Below, in pieces: positions 26,937-36,845 of a DNA stretch of 40,542 nt (within the stretch, counting starts at the first letter, position 1; each line of letters starts with the position of its first letter). Both the position numbers and the translations under genes were made by a program. The stretch is from Helicobacter valdiviensis. GTDB taxonomy: Bacteria; Campylobacterota; Campylobacteria; Campylobacterales; Helicobacteraceae. The DNA lies in contig NZ_NBIU01000017.1 of assembly GCF_003245365.1 (NCBI RefSeq), positions 1 to 40,542 of the forward strand. Direction: 5' to 3'. The notes beneath the pieces were generated by a model, which searched no databases, was not told where the DNA came from, and worked only from the letters and a program-made list of their open reading frames with translations.

Positions 26937-28414
26937 TGTTAGCAACACCAACTTTTTCATTAACAGAAATGAATTTTGTAAGTATTGTGCCCATGCTTAT
27001 TTTGCTTGTGGGTGCACTGATTGAATTAATTGTGGGAATGTGCTTAAAAAATGCGAACAAGCAACTTTATGTTGCATTATCTTTGATATTTTTAGGAATG
27101 TCTTGTGGTTCTTTATTTTTTTTAGAAAATGTTACGGGTGTGAGTGCATTTTATGGAATGATACTTATTGATTCTTTTGCGTTTTTAGGGTTATTGATTA
27201 TTTTGCTTGCAGCTTTATTATTTTTACCTCTTACGCTTACTTCTAAAAGGTTTCATGATTTTTCCTATTATGAATTTTATTCCCTCTTTTTGTTTATGTG
27301 TGCGGGATTTGCCTTTATGGTTTCTAGCACACATTTAGTGGTAATCTTTTTAGGATTAGAAACGGCATCTTTGGCACTTTATACCTTAATAGCAATGCAT
27401 AATCGCAGAACTTCTTTTGAATCTTCTATTAAATATTTTGTTATGGGGGCTTTGAGTGCTGCTTCTTTTGCATTTGGTGTGATGTTGCTTTACTTTGCAA
27501 GCGGGCATTTAGAAATCGGTGCAATTTGGGAGGTATTAAATCTTAATGAAGGAAAAAATCAAATATTGCTTTTTGCTTCTTTGGCATTTTTTGTTGTGTC
27601 CTTAGGGTTTAAGTTATCCTTGGTGCCTTTTCATACTTGGACGCCAGATGTTTATGAGGGTTCTAATGCATTTTTAGCGGGATTTATGTCTATTGTGCCT
27701 AAGATCGCAGGTTTTATAGTAGCACTTAGAATTTTTACTCTTTTCTTGCCAAATGAGGGGGTGCAATATCTTTTTTATGCACTTGTAGTTATTACAATTA
27801 CTTATCCAAACTTGGTGGCGCTTGTGCAAACTGATGTTAAAAGAATGTTGGCATATAGTTCAATCTCGCATGCAGGTTTTGTATTTAGTGCTATTTTGAT
27901 AGGTGAAAATGCTTATAGTGCACTTTTTGTTTATTGGTTTTTATTTTTATTTGCAAATCTTGGTGCGTTTTCTATGCTATGGGTATCTCGCACAAAAGAG
28001 CATGTATGGGATAAACGCTATGATCATCCTTATGAAAAATTTTCAGGTCTCATTAAAACCTCTCCTATTATTGCAGTGATTATGGGTATTTTCATGCTTT
28101 CTTTAGCAGGTATTCCTCCTTTTTCTGTCTTTTTTGGAAAGTTAGAAATTATGAGTGCTGCTATTTCTAATGGTTTTATTTTCTTGGCTTGTGTGATGGC
28201 TGTAAATAGTGCTATTGCAGTTTATTATTATCTAAAGCTAATTGTTTATATGTTTTTAAAAGAGCCTGTTGTAGAAAATGGAGAGCTTTATACGCAAAAT
28301 GCTACATTGCCTTTGAGGATTATTATGGCTATTGCTGCTGTTTTATCTACCTTTGCTATTTTTTATTTTGATGTTTTGATGAAAATTATTCACACAGCAC
28401 TTTATTATTTGTAA
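26936..28414 (+). CDS. nuoN: NADH-quinone oxidoreductase subunit N
   Basis: Third antiporter-like subunit, next to the NuoAHJK module; 492 residues with about 14 helices. Typical pieces are FLGLETASLALYTLIA, the Lys-bearing LSLVPFHTWTPDVYEGSNA, and QTDVKRMLAYSSISHAGF. I start at ATG 26936, within the nuoM stop (TAATG); an in-frame ATG at 26921 lies inside nuoM and would add five residues. It is the last gene of the operon. Confidence 0.95.
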   Translation: MLATPTFSLTEMNFVSIVPMLILLVGALIELIVGMCLKNANKQLYVALSLIFLGMSCGSLFFLENVTGVSAFYGMILIDSFAFLGLLIILLAALLFLPLTLTSKRFHDFSYYEFYSLFLFMCAGFAFMVSSTHLVVIFLGLETASLALYTLIAMHNRRTSFESSIKYFVMGALSAASFAFGVMLLYFASGHLEIGAIWEVLNLNEGKNQILLFASLAFFVVSLGFKLSLVPFHTWTPDVYEGSNAFLAGFMSIVPKIAGFIVALRIFTLFLPNEGVQYLFYALVVITITYPNLVALVQTDVKRMLAYSSISHAGFVFSAILIGENAYSALFVYWFLFLFANLGAFSMLWVSRTKEHVWDKRYDHPYEKFSGLIKTSPIIAVIMGIFMLSLAGIPPFSVFFGKLEIMSAAISNGFIFLACVMAVNSAIAVYYYLKLIVYMFLKEPVVENGELYTQNATLPLRIIMAIAAVLSTFAIFYFDVLMKIIHTALYYL

Positions 28415-28420
28415 TTTTAG

Positions 28421-28460
28421 CCTAAAAGTCTTTTTGGGGAAGGAGGCTTTTAGGATTTTT
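28421..28460 (+). terminator. nuo operon terminator
   Basis: CCTAAAAG (28421-28428) pairs with CTTTTAGG (28447-28454), separated by an 18-base loop, and is followed by ATTTTT. Only 6 bases separate it from the nuoN stop codon. It is the clearest Rho-independent terminator in the window. Confidence 0.75.
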
Positions 28461-28494
28461 AGATATATTAATGAGGGCTTTAGGGGATAAAAAC

Positions 28495-28523
28495 TTGACA
28501 AGGGGAGTATTTTAGAATAAAAT
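28495..28523 (+). promoter_or_regulatory. rho sigma-70 promoter
   Basis: TTGACA (28495-28500), a 17-base spacer and TAAAAT (28518-28523). Transcription from about 28530 would give a leader of roughly 140 bases before rho. That leader contains a hairpin CTGCT/AGCAG (28562-28587) and a partial echo of the palindromic element at 54-90. Confidence 0.75.
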
Positions 28524-28667
28524 TACACCATTACTTTTTTAAACTGCAAAATTTTAAGAAACTGCTAGGAAGCTTTTGTGAGAGCAGAAGTTCTACAAGT
28601 TTTACAATTTCATTTTACTTAAAAATATAATCTTCTTAGGCTTTGCAGAAATCACCAAAGGGACAAG

Positions 28668-29996
28668 ATGGGCGAAAACAAAGAGTATAAAAAAGACTAT
28701 AATAAAATGAGGACGCATACACCTGTAGAGGGGCATACGATTGAAGAATTGCGATCTTTGCCAATTAATAAGCTTGCAGATATTGCTAAATCTTTAGGGA
28801 TTGAAAATCCGCAAGAATTTTTGCGTCAAGAGTTAATCTTTGAGATTTTAAAAACGCAAGTAAGCAAAGGTGGCTTTATACTTTTTACAGGAATTTTAGA
28901 AATTACTCAAGAGGGCTATGGCTTTTTACGCGCAATTGATGAGAATTTTTCAGGAACGCAAAATGATGCATATGTAAGCAATACGCAAATCCGTCGTTTT
29001 GCATTAAGAAATGGGGATATTGTTACAGGGCAAGTGCGATCTCCTAAAGATCAAGAACGCTATTATGCACTTTTAAAGGTAGAGGCTATTAATTACCAAT
29101 CTCCAGAAGAGATGAAAAATAGACCCCTTTTTGATAACTTAACTCCACTTTTTCCCACAGAGCAAATTAAGCTTGAATACAATAGTTTTAAAATCACAGG
29201 AAGAATGTTAGATTTATTCTCTCCAATTGGTAAAGGACAAAGAGCGCTTATTGTAGCTCCTCCTAGAACAGGTAAAACAGAGCTTATGAAAGAATTAGCC
29301 TATGGAATTACACATAACCATCCAGAGATTGATTTAATAGTATTGTTAATTGATGAGCGTCCAGAAGAAGTTACAGATATGGAAAGAAGTGTAAAAGGGG
29401 AGGTTTATAGTTCTACTTTTGATATGCCTGCAATCAATCATACGCGTGTAGCAGAACTTGTAGTGGAAAAAGCAAAAAGAATGGTTGAAATGGGGAAAGA
29501 TGTCGTGATTTTGCTAGATTCTATTACGCGTCTTGCAAGGGCTTATAATACTGCTACTCCAAGTAGTGGCAAAGTGTTAAGTGGAGGTGTAGATGCTAAT
29601 GCACTCCATAAGCCTAAAAGATTTTTTGGTGCTGCTAGAAATATTGAAAAGGGTGGTTCGCTTACTATTATTGCTACAGCTCTTATTGAAACAGGTTCAA
29701 GAATGGATGAAGTTATTTTTGAAGAGTTTAAGGGCACAGGTAATAGCGAAATTGTTTTAGCAAGAAATATTGCTGAGAGAAGAATTTATCCTGCTATGGA
29801 TATTTTAAAAAGTGGGACAAGAAAAGAAGAATTATTGCTTGGTAATGATAGATTGCAAAAAGTTTGGGTATTACGCAATGCGATTCATCAAATGAATAAT
29901 GAAATTGAAGCTTTAACTTTCTTATATTCTCAAATGCAAAAATCCAAAGATAACGAAGAATTTTTAAATATGATGAATGATAGTGCAAAGGACTAA
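28668..29996 (+). CDS. rho: transcription termination factor Rho
   Basis: Hexameric RNA helicase that ends transcription of untranslated RNA. Length is 442 residues. The N-terminal helical domain (about 25-65) is followed by an RNA-binding cold-shock-like fold with GFLR at 85-88 and [11 protein letters not shown]. The ATPase core has Walker A APPRTGKT (197-204), [10 protein letters not shown], Walker [15 protein letters not shown] and the Q/R-loop region [17 protein letters not shown]. There is no long insertion of the kind found in actinobacterial Rho. The start is ATG 28668 behind AAAGGGAC. It is followed directly by murI, as in H. pylori. Confidence 0.96.
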   Translation: MGENKEYKKDYNKMRTHTPVEGHTIEELRSLPINKLADIAKSLGIENPQEFLRQELIFEILKTQVSKGGFILFTGILEITQEGYGFLRAIDENFSGTQNDAYVSNTQIRRFALRNGDIVTGQVRSPKDQERYYALLKVEAINYQSPEEMKNRPLFDNLTPLFPTEQIKLEYNSFKITGRMLDLFSPIGKGQRALIVAPPRTGKTELMKELAYGITHNHPEIDLIVLLIDERPEEVTDMERSVKGEVYSSTFDMPAINHTRVAELVVEKAKRMVEMGKDVVILLDSITRLARAYNTATPSSGKVLSGGVDANALHKPKRFFGAARNIEKGGSLTIIATALIETGSRMDEVIFEEFKGTGNSEIVLARNIAERRIYPAMDILKSGTRKEELLLGNDRLQKVWVLRNAIHQMNNEIEALTFLYSQMQKSKDNEEFLNMMNDSAKD

Positions 29997-29997
29997 A

Positions 29998-30750
29998 ATG
30001 ACTCCAAACAGGATTGGTGTCTTTGATAGTGGAGTAGGGGGACTTAGTGTTTTAAAAAATTTGCTAGAAACCAATAAATTTCAAGAAATTATTTATTATG
30101 GAGATACTGCAAGGGTTCCTTATGGCACAAGGAGCAAAGAAGTAATTATTAATTATTCTCTAGAGGCACTTAGTTTCTTTGAAAAATTTGATTTAGATTT
30201 GTTGGTTGTTGCTTGTAATACAGTTAGTGCTTATGGATTAGAAGCTATGCAAAAAAGTGCAAAATATCCAGTTGTGGGTGTGATAGAACCAGGAGTTTTA
30301 GCATTGCAAAATAAAATTACTAATTTAGAAGATAAAATTCTTATTTTAGGCACAAAAGCGACAATTTCTAGCAATCTTTATCAAGAACTTTTAGTTAAAA
30401 AAGGCTATAAGAATTTAGAGGCAAAGGCTACAAGCTTGTTTGTTCCTCTTGTAGAAGAGGGGGTATTTAGTGGGAATCTTTTAAAAGAGTGTATGGAATA
30501 TTATTTTAAGGATTTAAAAACACCTGAAGCTATAATTTTGGGTTGCACGCATTTTCCACTTATTAGGGAAGCTATTTCAAATTATTTTAATAACGAACCA
30601 CTTTTAATCCATTCTGGCGAAGCGATTGTGGAGTATTTGGAGAGATTTTACACTTTAGCAAAAAAGGAGCAAGAAACAAAGGTGCGATTTTTTGCAAGTG
30701 ATAGCGTGGAAAATCTCGAAAAAACCGCTAAATTATGGTTAGGGAATTAA
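29998..30750 (+). CDS. murI: glutamate racemase
   Basis: Makes D-glutamate for peptidoglycan. Length is 250 residues. Catalytic residues are visible: Asp10-Ser11 in IGVFDSGVGG, Cys73 in VACNTVSAYG and Cys183-x-His185 in LGCTHFPLI. The length matches the short epsilonproteobacterial form. The ATG lies one base past the rho stop with AAAGGA upstream, so the two genes are co-transcribed; an in-frame start at 29977 lies inside rho. Confidence 0.95.
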   Translation: MTPNRIGVFDSGVGGLSVLKNLLETNKFQEIIYYGDTARVPYGTRSKEVIINYSLEALSFFEKFDLDLLVVACNTVSAYGLEAMQKSAKYPVVGVIEPGVLALQNKITNLEDKILILGTKATISSNLYQELLVKKGYKNLEAKATSLFVPLVEEGVFSGNLLKECMEYYFKDLKTPEAIILGCTHFPLIREAISNYFNNEPLLIHSGEAIVEYLERFYTLAKKEQETKVRFFASDSVENLEKTAKLWLGN

Positions 30751-30856
30751 GACGCTTTTAGCTTATTGATTATTTTGCATAGATTGCATAAAGGGTTTTG
30801 CTCTACCATTAAACATTATTTGGAAATATTATTCTCCTTAAATTCAATACTTTTTG

Positions 30857-30910
30857 CTACATCACTTTTAATTTTTCTCCTATAATTAATTCTGCTTGTT
30901 CTCTTGTCAT
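30857..30910 (-). pseudogene. clipped copy of the adjacent 185-aa gene
   Basis: Read on the minus strand from 30910, the frame begins MTREQAELII, identical at protein level to the start of the 185-aa gene just upstream (31519), with the same AAAGGA ribosome site. It then diverges (GEKLKVM) and stops after 17 codons. In another frame, just beyond, AKSIEF echoes WKSIEF from the C-terminal half of the intact gene. This looks like a tandem duplicate that lost most of its middle by deletion. It lies between murI and the intact copy. Confidence 0.7.
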
Positions 30911-30961
30911 TTTCTATCCTTTATTATGGTATTTGTTTGATAAAACCTAACCTTAAAACAT

Positions 30962-31519
30962 TTACACAAAGCTAATCCTATTTTGTTTAATCATTCTAGC
31001 ACGATTGATAAGAGTATAAAGGGCTATATATTCATTGTTAAGCATTTCTTTAAAAGTTTTACTGTATCTATCCCCATCAAACTCAATACTTTTCCATTCT
31101 ATAATCTCTGCTTTAGCATTAGTGATAAAAGAAATATATTTGTCTCTTTGTTTATCGTGTTTAATACCTGCTCGCATTGGTTTAAGTGCTTCATCATACC
31201 AAATCACTTCTAGATTTTCTTCTTTGATGGTTTTTAGTGCTACTTCTTTTGTTAGATATTCTTTAATGTCTTTGATATCATGATATTTATGCCAATAATT
31301 TTCTTGTAACATTTTATCAATGGCTTCTTTTTCACTATCAAAAGAATACTTAAATTCAACACCTCCCCTTTCTCCAATATAAACAGCTTCGTATTTATTA
31401 TTGTTAGGATTAAACCAAATTGTAAAATGATATTCTCCTGCTGTATAATCATAATCACGCCAAGTTACATAAAATAACTTTTCTTCTTTTATAATCAATT
31501 CTGCTTGTTCTCTTGTCAT
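30962..31519 (-). CDS. stand-alone copy of an unnamed two-repeat module
   Basis: A 185-residue soluble acidic protein; function unknown. It aligns along almost its full length with residues about 1177-1345 of the 1522-aa protein encoded upstream. Shared landmarks are EQAELIIKEE/ELARQIIKQE, GEYHFTIWFN/GEYMLGIWWD, YIGERGGVE/RTGERASIE, VIWYDEALKPMRAGIK/FIWYDEPLRPVCAGIK and YISFITNAKAEIIEW/YVSFITDSKAQIIEY. The module is itself two-fold repeated: residues 4-73 and about 88-160 both run A-x-x-I-K-E-E-x-L then V-x-W-x-D and a KY strand pair. It starts at ATG 31519 behind AAAGGAT. It is last in a minus-strand unit with a PoNi-like gene. My best guess is an immunity protein; this is inference only. 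Confidence 0.8.
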   Translation of the reverse strand: MTREQAELIIKEEKLFYVTWRDYDYTAGEYHFTIWFNPNNNKYEAVYIGERGGVEFKYSFDSEKEAIDKMLQENYWHKYHDIKDIKEYLTKEVALKTIKEENLEVIWYDEALKPMRAGIKHDKQRDKYISFITNAKAEIIEWKSIEFDGDRYSKTFKEMLNNEYIALYTLINRARMIKQNRISFV

Positions 31520-31554
31520 TTTTTATCCTTTAGAAAAATATAAACCCACTAAGA

Positions 31555-32208
31555 TTAAATCAAATCATAAGGAAAGTATTTGTATTGTTTAAATTCTTCT
31601 TTATCTAAATTCATTAGCTTTACAATTGCTGCACCTTCAAGATCCCAAGTATCTAGAGGATCTCTTAATCTTGTATGTTTTTTCATATATTGATGTAAAA
31701 ACTCAATATCTTGAGTAGCTACAAATTCTTTAATAAGCTCGTGTTCTTTACAATTACATTTGCGTTCTAAATTTAAATTCTTACCCTTAGAACCCATAAA
31801 ATGTAAAAACCAATCTCTATTAAAAATATCTTTTTTCTTTCTCTCATCTTCTTCTATTAATTCTAATACACAAGCACTATCCATATCTAGTAATACTCTA
31901 ACACAAAGTTCAATAGCATTTCCTCTATAATCGCTAGTATCAAATCCTCCTAATTCTAAACGATTTTTTTGTCTTAATAGCATAAGTGCTTCTAAATCTT
32001 TTTTAACTAGATTTATATCATCACCACGAGAGTATTTATCCATAGCAATACATTTTTTTCCATCTGTTATAGAAAAAAAATAATTTTCCCTTCTTGCATC
32101 CCCTAGTGGAAGTTCTAAGAGTCTTTTTTCATCTTCTTTAATTTCTTCTTCCCACTCTATTATATGTTTCGTAAAATACGCTTCATCTCTCTTAGTATCT
32201 CTTAGCAT
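31555..32208 (-). CDS. PoNi-like immunity protein (DUF1910/DUF1911)
   Basis: A 217-residue protein matching the layout of PoNi, the immunity family for PoNe DNase effectors of type VI and other secretion systems. The N terminus (MLRDTKRDEAYFTKHIIEWEE) matches the usual R-D-x-x-x-D-E-x-Y-F start of DUF1910. The C terminus WDLEGAAIVKLMNLD...YKYFPYDLI matches the DUF1911 ending, where a W-x-F/L-E-A-A-A-I-A-K-I block is followed by YPYDL. The match is from memory of the family; no profile search was run. No recognisable PoNe toxin lies in the window, so it may be an orphan or may pair with a distant gene. It starts at ATG 32208 behind AAAGGAT and lies 35 bases upstream of the 185-aa gene. Confidence 0.75.
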   Translation of the reverse strand: MLRDTKRDEAYFTKHIIEWEEEIKEDEKRLLELPLGDARRENYFFSITDGKKCIAMDKYSRGDDINLVKKDLEALMLLRQKNRLELGGFDTSDYRGNAIELCVRVLLDMDSACVLELIEEDERKKKDIFNRDWFLHFMGSKGKNLNLERKCNCKEHELIKEFVATQDIEFLHQYMKKHTRLRDPLDTWDLEGAAIVKLMNLDKEEFKQYKYFPYDLI

Positions 32209-32233
32209 TTTTATCCTTTCTTTAGTATATATT

Positions 32234-35200
32234 TTATTCCCATTTAAGCTCTAAATCAAAGCCTAAATCTTTAATCAAAGTTTCAAAATATCTTAAGCCT
32301 TTGTTTTCTCTTAGCCAAGCAAAAATCGCCTCCTCATCCTCTAAATCACCTGTATAGCCAAACTCATCAGCCCATTTATAAGCATCATACCACCAATTAC
32401 CATGCGTATCTTCTAGCACAACTTTAGCATACTCTACCGCCTCATCACTTGGCTTTAAATCCCGCATAGCATAGAGAATCTTAAAGGCTTGTTCATTTTC
32501 TTTTAGTAGCTCTTCTTCACTAAATTCTTCATTACCTAGCGTGATACCGCCTAGCACTTGCGAGAGTGCTAACCCATAATAATACGCACCTTCCTCACAA
32601 ATAATAGGTTCTGTAGCATACTCGCTTAGCTCTTGCCTTTCATCAATTCTGCCATTTATATTTGCGCCTTGCTCTATTGCTTTTGTAAAAAGCTCAAAAT
32701 CACTAGTCATAATTGCCTTAAAAAGCAAATCATCTGCATTATTTATATTGAATGGTTCTCTTAATATTTTTTGTTTTGGAAGATTATGCAAAGTGCGTGT
32801 GCGATTAAACAGAGCATAAAGTGCAACAACTTCCTCATCAAACACCAAAGTTTTATACTCTATGATTTGTGCCTTAGAATCTGTTATAAAGCTTACATAG
32901 GTATTATTTTCACGCTTAATACCTGCACACACAGGCCTTAATGGCTCATCATACCAAATGAATGGGTATTGCAAATCCTGCAATAACTTTTTTAGATTCT
33001 TTTCATCCATTCCCTTTTTTTTAGCAACCTTATAAAGATCAATATAATTTTGTGTAAGCAAATATTGTAATGCCTCATCTTCTCTCTCAAAGTCTTTTTC
33101 ATGCTCTATGCTTGCACGCTCACCTGTTCTAAAAACCTCATATTTTTGCACATTCTTATCCCACCAAATTCCTAGCATATATTCGCCTAAACCCTCTTTT
33201 TTCCTCTTATACCAAGAGACTGAAAAAAGCTCCTCTTGCTTTATGATTTGCCTTGCTAATTCTTGTGTGATTTTTGGAGTTTGTAAATCTAGCTCTTTTT
33301 GCAATCTAAAAAACTTATAATTTTTATTGTTCAGTAAATGGCCAAAAGTCAAAGGGCTAAAGGTGGCATTGCTTTTAGATTCTAAAAACTCATAGAGAAA
33401 TTTTGGAAACTTAGATTCATCATACCCACTAGAATTTATTAATATAGCCAGTGTAGAATCTTCTTGCTTGGTGTAAATATTACAAAAATCTTGCCCATCT
33501 TCTATGAAAATCTTATCATTAAAAGGGCTTTCTTCTAGCTCTTTAATCTCTGCAATCTCGCTATTTTCCTCACAATAGCCTAAATATATTTGACTATATT
33601 TGCTCAAATCAAAGAAATTTTTATTTTCCAAAAAGTCTTCGCAAAATGCTTTTTCATCGCCGATAAAATACTGATAATGTGCTTTGCCTATAAAATCTTG
33701 CCCTTTGTAAGAGCAAGCATAAAGCCAAAATGCGCCATCAATTTTTTGTGTGTCATAGTCGCCAATGATGACTTGGTAAGGTGTTTTATTATACTTTTTA
33801 TCTTGCTCTTCCAAGATATCTATAAGAAATTCAAGCGCTTCATCGCTTTTTATGCGAATAATTGCCACATCATCTCTGTGAGTCTGATAAAACTTAAAGC
33901 CGACTATATTATAAGGCATATCACTGATTTTTTCTCCTTCAATTACACCTATACCTTTACCGATAATACGCGACTCACCAACTTCGCCTAAAAATTCGTT
34001 TGTTATTTTTGTGGTTTTTGCAAAAATGAGTTGAGAAATATTGCACCGCTCTAAAAAGTCTAAAAATGCTCTTTTGGCTTCATTGCAATTTTTGGCGTTA
34101 CTAAAATCTCTTAAATTGATTTTTAGCTCAGTTTCTGTGGATTCTATGTTAAAGGTTGTGTTATCTACACTAGATTTTGAGAGATAAACTGATGAGCTAA
34201 GCCCCAAAAACTCCAAAATTGGCTCTATATCTGTATGTAGATTCCCCATTTTTAAATTTTGCATGATTTCATCGATACGCCCCTCTATTCTTTCTTTTTT
34301 ACCTAAACTCTCATAAGCTAAAAAGTTGAATTTATCATCAATAAACGCATAGATAAAAAGCTCTGGCCTATAATCTTCACACTCTTGAAATTTTGTATAA
34401 GAAGGATACTGGTTCTCTAAATACATCGCTCTTTGCTCTACATTTTGCAATTTTTTTAAGATTCCTAGAACCTGCCTTAATAATTGATAAGCATTGCTTG
34501 AATTTAAAAAATCTTTTGCATTTTGCAAGGCTTTTAGATTATTCAGAGCGATTTTCTCGCCATTTTTTGTAGTGTAAGTTGTGTGTTTAAAAGATCGAAA
34601 GTTTTCATTATAGAGATCTGCTAGGTGAAAATACATAGATTTATAGATGTTTTTGGCATTTTCAAGATGTTTAATATAGGATTTTTTTATCTTAACTCCT
34701 GTGTATAAGAGCAAAAGGAAATGCTCCCAAGTTAGCTCAAAAGGCACACCCAAAAGATCATATAATGCCGTGCAATTTTTGGTGCTAAAGACTTTAGTTT
34801 GATGAAAAAGCGAATGGATAAAGATATTTTCAAAAATGCGCTCATCTATTTCATCATCAAAAAGCGCTTGAAACTCTTTAGATACTAAAAGGGCTTGTTG
34901 TTGCTCTTTACTTAAAAGATCTGCAGCAATCTCATAAAACCCGCAAAGATTTTTAATAATAGAATTGAAGAGTTTATCAAGTGCGTTTAGATGAATCTGT
35001 GAAATTTGTGTATCGCCTCTAAAATTAAAAATCTTTTGTATCGCCTCTTTTTCATAGTCTTTTAAGCTATCAACTAGGCGCGTTGGCTTTGCAGATTCTA
35101 TAGACTCTGAATCTTTTAGATGTGCGAAGAATATTAGGGGTTTGCCACTAGAATCTGCATTGTTAGAATTTGTGTTGTTAGATTCTATGTGTTGTGAATC

Positions 35201-36802
35201 TTTAAAGTGAGATTGAAAGCCAGATTGTAGGCTAAGTGCGATATTTTTAGATTTTGTATTTTTAGGGGTTTTATCTTCATATTCTTGTATGAAAATTTCC
35301 ATAGCTTTCTTGTAGGCGTTTTTGGGGTTTGGAGCTGTGGGCTGTGGTTGTTTAAAATCTAATTCTTCAATTTGCCATGTTGCAAACTCTAATTCTTTGG
35401 TTTGTGATTTTTCAAGCTCGCCATTTACCTCACTTATCGCACTTTCAAGCAGTTTTTGCGCGATTTCTTCTAGCTCTTGTTGGCTAAGATTGGAATCTAG
35501 CTGCTTGTAATCTATAAGCTTAGGATATTCCCCGCCAAGCTTAATAGCAAACATTTCTACATGCTCTTCATCGCTCCATTCTTGATCTATTTCCTCTTTA
35601 ATTTGTGTGAGCCCATTAACGCGTTGGTAGTTTTGATACACACAAGTTTGCAAGATTAGATTAAGGTCTCCAAGCATTTTATGGCGTGGCAGGGCATAGA
35701 GATAGGCTTCTTTATCTTGGATTTGCTCTTTTTCAATGCGCTGATAGCTTAAAGAAGTGTAGGTTGTCGTTGATTGCAAAGCAAGATTTGCAAGTGTATT
35801 ATCTACCTTTGCTCCTGCTGTTACAAGATTAAGCAGATAGGTTTTAGCCTGATTTAGCAGAGATTTTTCTTTTTGCGTTTCTTTTTGTATTTTTTGGGGC
35901 GTGATTTGCTCTGTGAGTGGGTGAAAGGCAATCACGCTGATATTATCTTTTGTAGCGTATTCGTGCATTGTAAGCGCTTTTACCACCCTTAGAAGCTCAG
36001 TATCCATGTAGTTTTGATACTCTTTTAAATCTTTAGCACTCAGGCGTTCAAACTGCGCAAGATTTAAATTGCAAACTTTTCTAAAGGCTTTTTGTTGCAA
36101 GAGCGATGCGCGCATTCTTAGGGCTTTATCTTTAGGGCGTAGCTTGCCCATTTTCTCTAGCTCCTCTTGTGTGCGTTCATATTGCTCACTCATCTGTCTG
36201 GAGAGTGCTTGAAAATCTTCTAAGTTTATCCCCATTTTCGCCCAAGTCTCTTGGAGCGCATTCAAAGAATTAAAAGAATTAAAAGCTAAAGGGGAAGATT
36301 CTGTGCTATCTTCTCTTAAATCCTCTTCATCGCTTTCATTATATTCTATTTCCTCATCTTCTTCCTCTAGTTCCTCATTTTCCTCATCATCAAAGTCATA
36401 ATAATCCTCATCATCTTCGTAGTCCTCTTCTTCCTCATCTTCCTCTAAACTTAGTTCACCATTTAAAAATTGTGTATAGAGTTTGCAAAAATCTTCTAAA
36501 AGAGTCTTTATAAGTAAATCATACCCATGATAAGTAACAATCGTAGTTGCGCCTTCTTTATAGCACCAAAAGCACTCCACACCGCTTAATCTTACAAATA
36601 AAAGCAACTCGCTATTTAGTATCTCCTCTATCTCTTCTTCTTGCATATCATTGGGGATTTTTTGATACTCTTCTCTCTCCTCTAACTTTATGCTAAAGTA
36701 GCTTTTTTGCATAATTTCCATAAAGGTATTGAAAAAATCTTCATTTGTGTTTTGTATTTCAAAATAGCAATATTTGCCTTTTTTGTATTGTGTGAAGTGC
36801 AT
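32234..36802 (-). CDS. 1522-aa modular acidic protein of unknown function
   Basis: I do not recognise this very large protein. It has no signal peptide or membrane helix, so it is cytoplasmic unless secreted by a leaderless route. Segments: a folded-looking N-terminal domain (1-115); an almost pure Asp/Glu run (about 116-168); a long helical region (180-700) with Gln/Lys-rich linkers; a middle region (700-1175) with mixed strands and helices; the two-repeat module shared with the 185-aa gene (about 1177-1345); an ankyrin-like unit (about 1355-1385, DLLFKAIMTSDFELFTKAIEQGANINGR); and a Trp/Asp/Glu-rich C terminus (WWYDAYKWADEFGYTGD). It starts at ATG 36802 behind AAGGAG. By eye it uses more G/C-rich codons than the smaller genes beside it, hinting at separate origins. 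It could be an effector, a scaffold, or a fusion of several immunity-type domains. Confidence 0.8.
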   Translation of the reverse strand: MHFTQYKKGKYCYFEIQNTNEDFFNTFMEIMQKSYFSIKLEEREEYQKIPNDMQEEEIEEILNSELLLFVRLSGVECFWCYKEGATTIVTYHGYDLLIKTLLEDFCKLYTQFLNGELSLEEDEEEEDYEDDEDYYDFDDEENEELEEEDEEIEYNESDEEDLREDSTESSPLAFNSFNSLNALQETWAKMGINLEDFQALSRQMSEQYERTQEELEKMGKLRPKDKALRMRASLLQQKAFRKVCNLNLAQFERLSAKDLKEYQNYMDTELLRVVKALTMHEYATKDNISVIAFHPLTEQITPQKIQKETQKEKSLLNQAKTYLLNLVTAGAKVDNTLANLALQSTTTYTSLSYQRIEKEQIQDKEAYLYALPRHKMLGDLNLILQTCVYQNYQRVNGLTQIKEEIDQEWSDEEHVEMFAIKLGGEYPKLIDYKQLDSNLSQQELEEIAQKLLESAISEVNGELEKSQTKELEFATWQIEELDFKQPQPTAPNPKNAYKKAMEIFIQEYEDKTPKNTKSKNIALSLQSGFQSHFKDSQHIESNNTNSNNADSSGKPLIFFAHLKDSESIESAKPTRLVDSLKDYEKEAIQKIFNFRGDTQISQIHLNALDKLFNSIIKNLCGFYEIAADLLSKEQQQALLVSKEFQALFDDEIDERIFENIFIHSLFHQTKVFSTKNCTALYDLLGVPFELTWEHFLLLLYTGVKIKKSYIKHLENAKNIYKSMYFHLADLYNENFRSFKHTTYTTKNGEKIALNNLKALQNAKDFLNSSNAYQLLRQVLGILKKLQNVEQRAMYLENQYPSYTKFQECEDYRPELFIYAFIDDKFNFLAYESLGKKERIEGRIDEIMQNLKMGNLHTDIEPILEFLGLSSSVYLSKSSVDNTTFNIESTETELKINLRDFSNAKNCNEAKRAFLDFLERCNISQLIFAKTTKITNEFLGEVGESRIIGKGIGVIEGEKISDMPYNIVGFKFYQTHRDDVAIIRIKSDEALEFLIDILEEQDKKYNKTPYQVIIGDYDTQKIDGAFWLYACSYKGQDFIGKAHYQYFIGDEKAFCEDFLENKNFFDLSKYSQIYLGYCEENSEIAEIKELEESPFNDKIFIEDGQDFCNIYTKQEDSTLAILINSSGYDESKFPKFLYEFLESKSNATFSPLTFGHLLNNKNYKFFRLQKELDLQTPKITQELARQIIKQEELFSVSWYKRKKEGLGEYMLGIWWDKNVQKYEVFRTGERASIEHEKDFEREDEALQYLLTQNYIDLYKVAKKKGMDEKNLKKLLQDLQYPFIWYDEPLRPVCAGIKRENNTYVSFITDSKAQIIEYKTLVFDEEVVALYALFNRTRTLHNLPKQKILREPFNINNADDLLFKAIMTSDFELFTKAIEQGANINGRIDERQELSEYATEPIICEEGAYYYGLALSQVLGGITLGNEEFSEEELLKENEQAFKILYAMRDLKPSDEAVEYAKVVLEDTHGNWWYDAYKWADEFGYTGDLEDEEAIFAWLRENKGLRYFETLIKDLGFDLELKWE

Positions 36803-36845
36803 AAAACTCCTTAAATGTGATACAAATCATTTATTTAAACTTTTT

